Shown one piece after another: positions 6,891-9,773 of a DNA stretch of 9,773 bases. Position 1 is the first letter of the stretch; every line of letters starts with the position of its first letter. The notes under the pieces were generated by a model. That model saw only the letters and a list, made by a program, of their open reading frames with translations. It was not told the DNA's origin and searched no databases. This DNA comes from Candidatus Microgenomates bacterium (GTDB taxonomy: Bacteria > Patescibacteriota > Microgenomatia > Levybacterales > JACOYD01): the NCBI GenBank assembly GCA_016182055.1, contig JACOYD010000059.1, positions 1-9,773 on the forward strand, in the 5' to 3' direction. The translations under genes were made by a program, and so were the position numbers.

Positions 6891-7547
6891 ATGCATCGTT
6901 TGAAAAATACTATTTTGTTTATTCTTTCGGGGGGACTGCAATTTTCTCCGCAGTATTACCCCTACGACATCATTTATAAACGGGCCGGCGGTTTTTCTCC
7001 TTCCTCAATTCGCGTCACGCTTAACAGACTTGTTCTAAATAAAGAAGTGGAAAAAATAGAAAAGAATGACATTGTCCATTTTCGATTAACCTCAAAGATG
7101 ATTAAACAACTGAAGGAAGATTTCTTTTTGGACTACACTCCTCCCCGCTGGGATAAAAAATGGCGGGTGGCGTACGCCGGAAAAAGAAATAGGCTTAAAA
7201 AATTGGGCTTTGGTATGCTGCAAAGATCAATTTATATCTCCCCTTTTCAGGTTAAGATGGATCATTCACAATTGCAATTTAACGTTCGTGAAATAATTCC
7301 GTTTTCCCATAAAGAGGCGGCGGCAATTGCCTGGAAACTGGATGAGCTTTTAACCCGATATAATAAATGGCTTAAAAAAGCAGCTAACTTTAACAAGAAA
7401 ATCGGCAATATTATGACGCTTGTTGATGAATATAGGGCCTTGGTAAAGTATGATCCAAAACTGCCGGTGGAGCTTATGCCAGTTGGCTGGCCAACTGCCC
7501 TGGCCCGCAAAAAACTGTTGTCGCTGGTTTCCGGGAAATTCCCGTGA
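6891..7547 (+). CDS. PaaX-like transcriptional regulator, short form
   Basis: A 218-residue protein with the PaaX family layout. Residues 1-75 form a winged helix-turn-helix (GGFSPSSIRVTLNRLVLNKE as recognition region). Residues about 88-140 form the Cas2-like ferredoxin segment (WDKKWRV ... LGFGMLQRSIYISPF). The C-terminal PaaX domain (about 145-210) has IAWKLDELLTRYNKWL and YDPKLPVELMPVGWP. PaaX proteins are DNA-binding repressors. The middle domain looks trimmed: family members usually have about 23 residues between 'WR' and 'LGF', with an F-D-I-P-E stretch, whereas here there are 12 (VAYAGKRNRLKK). That strand and its acidic residue are therefore absent, and the following loop also seems short. 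The ATG at 6891 lies 15 nt from a good -10 box. The gene diverges from the surface-protein gene and converges on the DUF916-like gene. Targets are unknown; self-regulation through the dyad at 6835-6872 is possible. Confidence 0.8.
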   Translation: MHRLKNTILFILSGGLQFSPQYYPYDIIYKRAGGFSPSSIRVTLNRLVLNKEVEKIEKNDIVHFRLTSKMIKQLKEDFFLDYTPPRWDKKWRVAYAGKRNRLKKLGFGMLQRSIYISPFQVKMDHSQLQFNVREIIPFSHKEAAAIAWKLDELLTRYNKWLKKAANFNKKIGNIMTLVDEYRALVKYDPKLPVELMPVGWPTALARKKLLSLVSGKFP

Positions 7548-7553
7548 CGGGAA
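7539..7553. terminator. Hairpin with the PaaX-like stop codon in its loop (weak terminator candidate)
   Basis: TTCCCG (7539-7544) and CGGGAA (7548-7553) form a 6-bp GC-rich stem around the TGA stop, with the stop as the 3-nt loop. A second GGGAAATT copy lies just upstream at 7533-7540, so an alternative fold exists. No T-run follows on either strand, so intrinsic termination is unproven. The rest of the gap to the convergent stop at 7630 shows only short, weak dyads. Confidence 0.3.
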
Positions 7554-7629
7554 ATTGAGGCTGACTGATGGGAGGTTTTGGCAGTCGCAAGCGCAAAGTG
7601 CTACAAAAAGAAGGCACCTTGATTTTGGC

Positions 7630-8622
7630 TTACCCGCGGCCAAAACGTCTAGTTTTGCGGTAGAAGCGAAGCCGATGACTGATAGCAATTAGTCCAATTA
7701 GTCCAATTAGTCCAATTAACAGCAGTCTTTTGGGAATTACATAAAATGTCAGAGTTTGGTTCAAAGTTTTTCTTCCGTCAACATCAATGTTAGCTACCGC
7801 GGTATATTTACCCCACAAATTTTGGGTGGAAATAGCAGAAGACGAGATGTTTCTGATAGAACCGGCTAAAACATTTTGCGTTGGTATAATAAGCTTTTTT
7901 ATTTGTACCCCGGCCGCATCTGCCAGCGTAATATCTCCTTTTACTTTTACAAAATGCAGTCCCTGATTTTCCAGAAGTAGCAAAAAGTTCACCGGCTCTC
8001 CCGTTGCAATCACCGGTACTGAAAATTCTTTAATTTTGGTATTAGACAAATTAGACAAATTGGAACGGACGGATAAAAGAACATTGCTGCCTATACCCGC
8101 TTCTATTTTGGAAAAAGCCCCGCTTTCGGAAGAGGTGGGTTCTGAGTCGTTGCCGGTTTGAAAAAGAAGAGTCGCGTAATAGTCGGAAGGAGTGGCCTCT
8201 TTTGGTATGTCAACCAGTAAAGAAAGATTGGCTGTTTCACTGGGCCGAAGAGTAAAGATACCTTGTCCTGAGCTTGTCGAAGGATTTTTTTCCAGGCGAA
8301 TCATGGATGTTAAAGCGGCTACGTTATTGCCGTTGTCATTAATATTAATTGTAATTGATCCGTCCTGTGCGGCTGTAAATGGTTTGATGCTAAACTTTAT
8401 TGTTTGAGACTTTTTGCTATTGTTGGTAAGTATTAGCGGCGCCTTAAGTGTACTGCTCGGCGTCCCGCCTGCCGGCGAGGCAAGGGCAATAATTTCGGTG
8501 ATGGGAGGATAGAGAGAAATGTCAAGTTTTTCTGCATGAGCAGAATGTATGCCAATAACTATAAATAATATAAAAAACAAACTTGTTTTTAAAATTATAA
8601 ATTTTAAGTTTTTAATTTTCAT
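7630..8622 (-). CDS. DUF916/CscA-like membrane-anchored surface protein
   Basis: A 330-residue exported protein. An N-terminal signal peptide (1-30) ends in H-S-A-H-A. Then comes an Ig-like beta-domain (31-155) with features of the DUF916 (WxL-protein peptidoglycan-binding) family: APLILTNNSKKSQTIKF, IFTLRPSETANLSLLVDIP and SDYYATLLFQT. A second beta-domain follows (about 178-297, including FLLLLENQGLHFVKVKGDI). A C-terminal helix (299-315, LLLIGLIGLIGLIAI) and a basic tail (HRLRFYRKTRRFGRG) anchor it. This order matches Firmicutes Csc-type DUF916 proteins, which work with WxL surface proteins; the upstream gene is a WxL-like candidate, 23 bp away in the same direction. Two short repeats are built into the gene: a 24-bp interspersed repeat encoding PSTSSGQ (114-120) and 9-bp units encoding the helix. 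The start region is AT-rich with an 8-bp palindrome over the ATG and no Shine-Dalgarno. The family assignment is by pattern and not searched. Confidence 0.72.
   Translation of the reverse strand: MKIKNLKFIILKTSLFFILFIVIGIHSAHAEKLDISLYPPITEIIALASPAGGTPSSTLKAPLILTNNSKKSQTIKFSIKPFTAAQDGSITININDNGNNVAALTSMIRLEKNPSTSSGQGIFTLRPSETANLSLLVDIPKEATPSDYYATLLFQTGNDSEPTSSESGAFSKIEAGIGSNVLLSVRSNLSNLSNTKIKEFSVPVIATGEPVNFLLLLENQGLHFVKVKGDITLADAAGVQIKKLIIPTQNVLAGSIRNISSSAISTQNLWGKYTAVANIDVDGRKTLNQTLTFYVIPKRLLLIGLIGLIGLIAISHRLRFYRKTRRFGRG
7687..7718. repeat. 9-bp tandem repeat (aattagtcc) encoding the transmembrane segment
   Basis: Three and a half exact 9-bp units (7687-7695, 7696-7704, 7705-7713, 7714-7718) encode LIGLIGLIGLI on the minus strand, the core of the C-terminal anchor of the DUF916-like protein. 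Exact identity between units points to recent slippage-type expansion, and copy number would change helix length by three residues per unit. A degenerate version borders the anchor of the large surface protein at 5529-5561. Confidence 0.85.
8261..8284. repeat. 24-bp interspersed repeat of the 'FDKLRTG/PSTSSGQ' type inserted in a CDS
   Basis: The plus strand starts ccttgtcctgag and ends cttgtcgaagga, with CTTGTC twice (8262-8267 and 8272-8277, 10 bp apart) and TCCT/AGGA arms. I recognise it as a short repeat scattered through many environmental genomes, where its six readings appear as PSTSSGQ, CPELVEG, FDKLRAQ and similar peptides. Here it is in frame and encodes PSTSSGQ. It splits an otherwise natural LEKN-GIFTLRP turn between beta strands of the DUF916-like protein. 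The family memory is not verified by search. Confidence 0.75.
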
Positions 8623-8645
8623 TGAAAATTTTAAATTGAAAATTG

Positions 8646-9200
8646 TTAATATTTCGGTATTGCCAGAAATATAAGTGTATTTTCATAATGTTTATCTTTG
8701 GGCAGGGGCTGGTTTTGACTGACGTTAAGTTTAATAGTTAAATCACCCATTGGCATGGCTGTCATCGGTTCCTCTTTTGACCGGTCGGCCAACTGGCGAT
8801 AATTTACTCCGTCCAAAGAAAAACCCAGACCAAAAGTAAAGGGGTTGAGAAAGGGCGCCGCTATTTTTTCACTGCAAGCCCCGTTATCGCAGGTGGTATC
8901 GGGGATAATGTTATCGTCAAGTTTAAGCGGGTGGTTGGCCGAGGATAGCAGTTGATATCCTTGGCTCGAGCCGGGGTCAACTGATACACTAATTTTTCTT
9001 ATGATGGGGTTTGTGGGAGTTATTGGGCCGTAGTCAACAAAGTTTGCCGATGAGGCAATACGCATTGGTTTGCCGTTGGTACTTTCGGCAAATCCGCTTT
9101 GCACGGATGATTGAAAAGGCGGCGGTCTGTCAGCTGACGGATTGGTTTGGATAAGAGTAGAGAAGTAAGGATTAAAATAGCGAGGAATCTCATGAAGCAT
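8646..9200 (-). CDS. WxL-like secreted surface protein with an apparently frameshifted signal peptide
   Basis: A 184-residue frame. Residues about 50-184 match a small secreted family common in Patescibacteria: SANFVDYGPITPTNPIIRKISVSVD, a GYQLL motif, IPDTTCDNGACSE (Cys104 and Cys109, a likely disulfide), YRQLADRS, and a C-terminal strand NTLIFLAIPKY. The fold resembles WxL domains, although no clear W-x-L is seen. It lies 23 bp upstream of the DUF916-like gene, forming a likely two-gene unit. The first 17 residues (MLHEIPRYFNPYFSTLI) are not a signal peptide, although the family is exported. A convincing one (MRFLAILILTSLLL) starts at 9193 in another frame of the same strand and would join this frame by a -1 shift near 9150-9155. 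The gene is therefore either broken, carries an assembly indel, or is frameshifted in translation. Confidence 0.65.
   Translation of the reverse strand: MLHEIPRYFNPYFSTLIQTNPSADRPPPFQSSVQSGFAESTNGKPMRIASSANFVDYGPITPTNPIIRKISVSVDPGSSQGYQLLSSANHPLKLDDNIIPDTTCDNGACSEKIAAPFLNPFTFGLGFSLDGVNYRQLADRSKEEPMTAMPMGDLTIKLNVSQNQPLPKDKHYENTLIFLAIPKY
9150..9193 (-). other. Out-of-frame signal peptide belonging to the WxL-like gene
   Basis: ATG at 9193-9191 opens MRFLAILILTSLLLS, a short positive start and a hydrophobic core typical of a Sec signal peptide. It is in a different minus-strand frame from the downstream 184-residue body. Read on in its own frame, it soon loses any family resemblance (KPIRQLTDRRLF...). 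Regaining the body frame needs one extra base or a -1 slip near CTCTTATCC (9157-9149). No canonical slippery heptamer is present. Confidence 0.55.
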
Positions 9201-9229
9201 ATGCTACGAGGTTTAAAAGAAAAATGCAA
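9201..9229 (-). promoter_or_regulatory. Candidate promoter for the WxL-like/DUF916-like pair
   Basis: Minus strand: TTGCAT (9229-9224), 17-bp spacer, TAGCAT (9206-9201). Transcription would start at about 9194, right at the ATG of the signal-peptide frame (9193). The alternative ATG at 9200 touches the -10 box and would lie upstream of the transcript. If the promoter is real, it supports 9193 as the true start. The boxes are weaker than those at 2234-2263 and 6847-6875. Confidence 0.35.
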
Positions 9230-9238
9230 GGCATTTTC

Positions 9239-9578
9239 TATTCTTCTTTTGCAAGCGCTTCGCTCGGCAAGTTTTTGTTCGTGTCCTGCAGTTCGCAATA
9301 GTCTTTGCAGAGAGTAGGTGTGACTTGCCTCTTAAGACTTAAGGAGAAGCAACTCTTCACATGTTAAGCTCAAAGTGCAGGGCTCACAAAATTCTTGCCT
9401 CGCCGCCCCTTTGCCAATTGAGATCTTTTCTGTAAGCTTTGTTGTCGAGTCTCAAGCGTGGGGAAACGGCTGATATAGCCGAGGGCTCCCCCGCAGTGAG
9501 CGAGGGTAGAAAGCTAAGAAAAGGCTCACTTTGGCCGCCCTTTTCTTGGTTCTTCTTTTGGACGGCAAAAGAAGAATA
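9239..9578. mobile_element. Possible MITE-like element with 14-bp terminal inverted repeats
   Basis: TATTCTTCTTTTGC (9239-9252) and its exact reverse complement GCAAAAGAAGAATA (9565-9578) bound about 312 bp with no convincing gene. The outermost TA at each end would fit a TA target duplication as left by Tc1/mariner- or IS630-type elements. The inside is more GC-rich in its right half and rich in stem-loops. The repeat arms are purine/pyrimidine-biased, so partial chance matching is possible, and a third copy of TTCTTCTTTTG occurs at 9550-9560. No transposase is visible. Treat as a candidate only. Confidence 0.35.
9456..9576. other. Cluster of three consecutive stem-loops in non-coding sequence
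   Basis: First, GCG-t-GGGG (9456-9463) pairs with CCCC-c-GC (9488-9494) around an inner hairpin CGGCT-gatat-AGCCG (9467-9481). Second, AGTGAGC (9495-9501) pairs with GCTCACT (9524-9530). Third, TTCTTCTTTTG (9550-9560) pairs perfectly with CAAAAGAAGAA (9566-9576) around a 5-nt loop. They follow each other almost without gaps, which suggests a structured RNA or a folded DNA element. No RNase P, tmRNA or SRP RNA signature was found, and no T-run follows the third hairpin. The strand of any transcript is unknown. Confidence 0.45.
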
Positions 9579-9637
9579 TAATTGTTTTGGACACGCAAAA
9601 GATAGCAAAGATTCTGAGTTAAACAGAGAAAATGTTT

Positions 9638-9773
9638 TTATGGCGTCAGTGTGGGTTGAGCGCTTTCTGTTGCGATAGAAATGGGAGCGGTGTTAATAAT
9701 TTTATTGGCTTTAAGATCAAACAAAATGGCTTTTTTATTTTTGGCGTAGAGGACTAAAACGTCATCATTTTTG
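9638..9773 (-). CDS. C-terminal fragment of an unidentified protein, cut by the window edge
   Basis: A minus-strand frame open at the right edge ends with TAA at 9640-9638. The visible 44 residues begin KNDDVLVLYAKNKKAILFDL, continue with KANKIINTAPI, and end in a polar tail rich in Ser, Thr and Pro. The strand-turn-strand look (DVLVLYAKNKKAILFDLKANKI) suggests a beta-rich C-terminal domain of an envelope protein, possibly of the LytR_C kind, but this is a guess. It lies upstream of the structured spacer and reads toward it. Confidence 0.6.
   Translation of the reverse strand, partial: KNDDVLVLYAKNKKAILFDLKANKIINTAPISIATESAQPTLTP

Noticed and set aside
9149..9157. Programmed -1 frameshift in the WxL-like gene
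   Set aside because: No X-XXY-YYZ heptamer and no stimulatory hairpin at the right distance are visible. An indel or decay is the simpler reading, so recoding is kept only as a minor alternative.
9430..9450. RNase P RNA signature (minus strand gcttacagaaaa)
   Set aside because: The ACAGAAA-like word stands alone. The 5' partner region and the other conserved blocks of RNase P RNA are absent within the spacer.
9550..9576. Intrinsic terminator for the gene ending at 9638
   Set aside because: The 11-bp stem is perfect but neither strand has a T-run after it; the minus-strand continuation is ccaagaaaagg.
9384..9678. Overlapping ORFs of 74 and 79 codons on both strands of the structured spacer
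   Set aside because: They read through the stem-loops on both strands with basic, low-information peptides. The plus-strand one also overlaps the partial CDS at the right edge. They look like chance frames in GC-rich non-coding sequence.

Overview
This window looks like part of a Patescibacteria (CPR) genome, most plausibly a Microgenomates-type lineage. The call rests on protein families recognised from memory, not on a search. They are a very long surface protein whose C-terminus matches a module common in CPR surface proteins, a small secreted protein with the CPR-type 'IPDTTCDNG' disulfide motif, a PaaX-like regulator, and an O-antigen-ligase-like glycan enzyme with TPRs. TGA is used as a stop, so the code appears standard. 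The envelope proteins (signal peptide or membrane anchor, large ectodomain, no outer-membrane machinery) fit a single-membrane cell.

Layout, mostly on the minus strand and read right to left. Positions 9773-9638 hold the last 44 codons of an unidentified gene that enters from the right. Positions 9637-9201 are non-coding but structured: a set of stem-loops bounded by a 14-bp inverted repeat, possibly a small non-autonomous mobile element. Next come a 184-aa WxL-like secreted protein, whose signal peptide appears to lie in a different frame, and a 330-aa DUF916-like membrane-anchored partner. A PaaX-like repressor gene (6891-7547, plus strand) converges on this pair. A 396-bp divergent spacer separates it from a 1408-aa gene (6494-2268). 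That protein joins two tyrosine-recombinase core-binding domains, a single membrane helix, a PA14 domain, an autoprotease- or tail-spike-like module and beta-repeats. Downstream, behind a well-formed promoter, lies the 701-aa O-antigen-ligase/TPR gene (2216-111). A further gene may begin at the left edge.

The theme is the cell surface: a surface fibre or adhesin, a glycan polymerase or ligase, and a WxL/DUF916-type pair. The 1408-aa protein could physically link DNA to the surface, which is the most unusual idea here and is inference only.

The second theme is short repeats inside and between genes. There are two arrays of 8-bp units (YGAYNNNC), one between genes and one coding with a mid-array orientation flip. 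There are 9-bp arrays next to the membrane helices of two unrelated proteins. A known type of interspersed 24-bp repeat is inserted in frame in a CDS, and CCTCSGAGG palindromes occur both in a CDS and in an intergenic region. Two genes have TTGACT-N17/18-TAnnAT promoters so close to the ATG that their mRNAs would be nearly leaderless.
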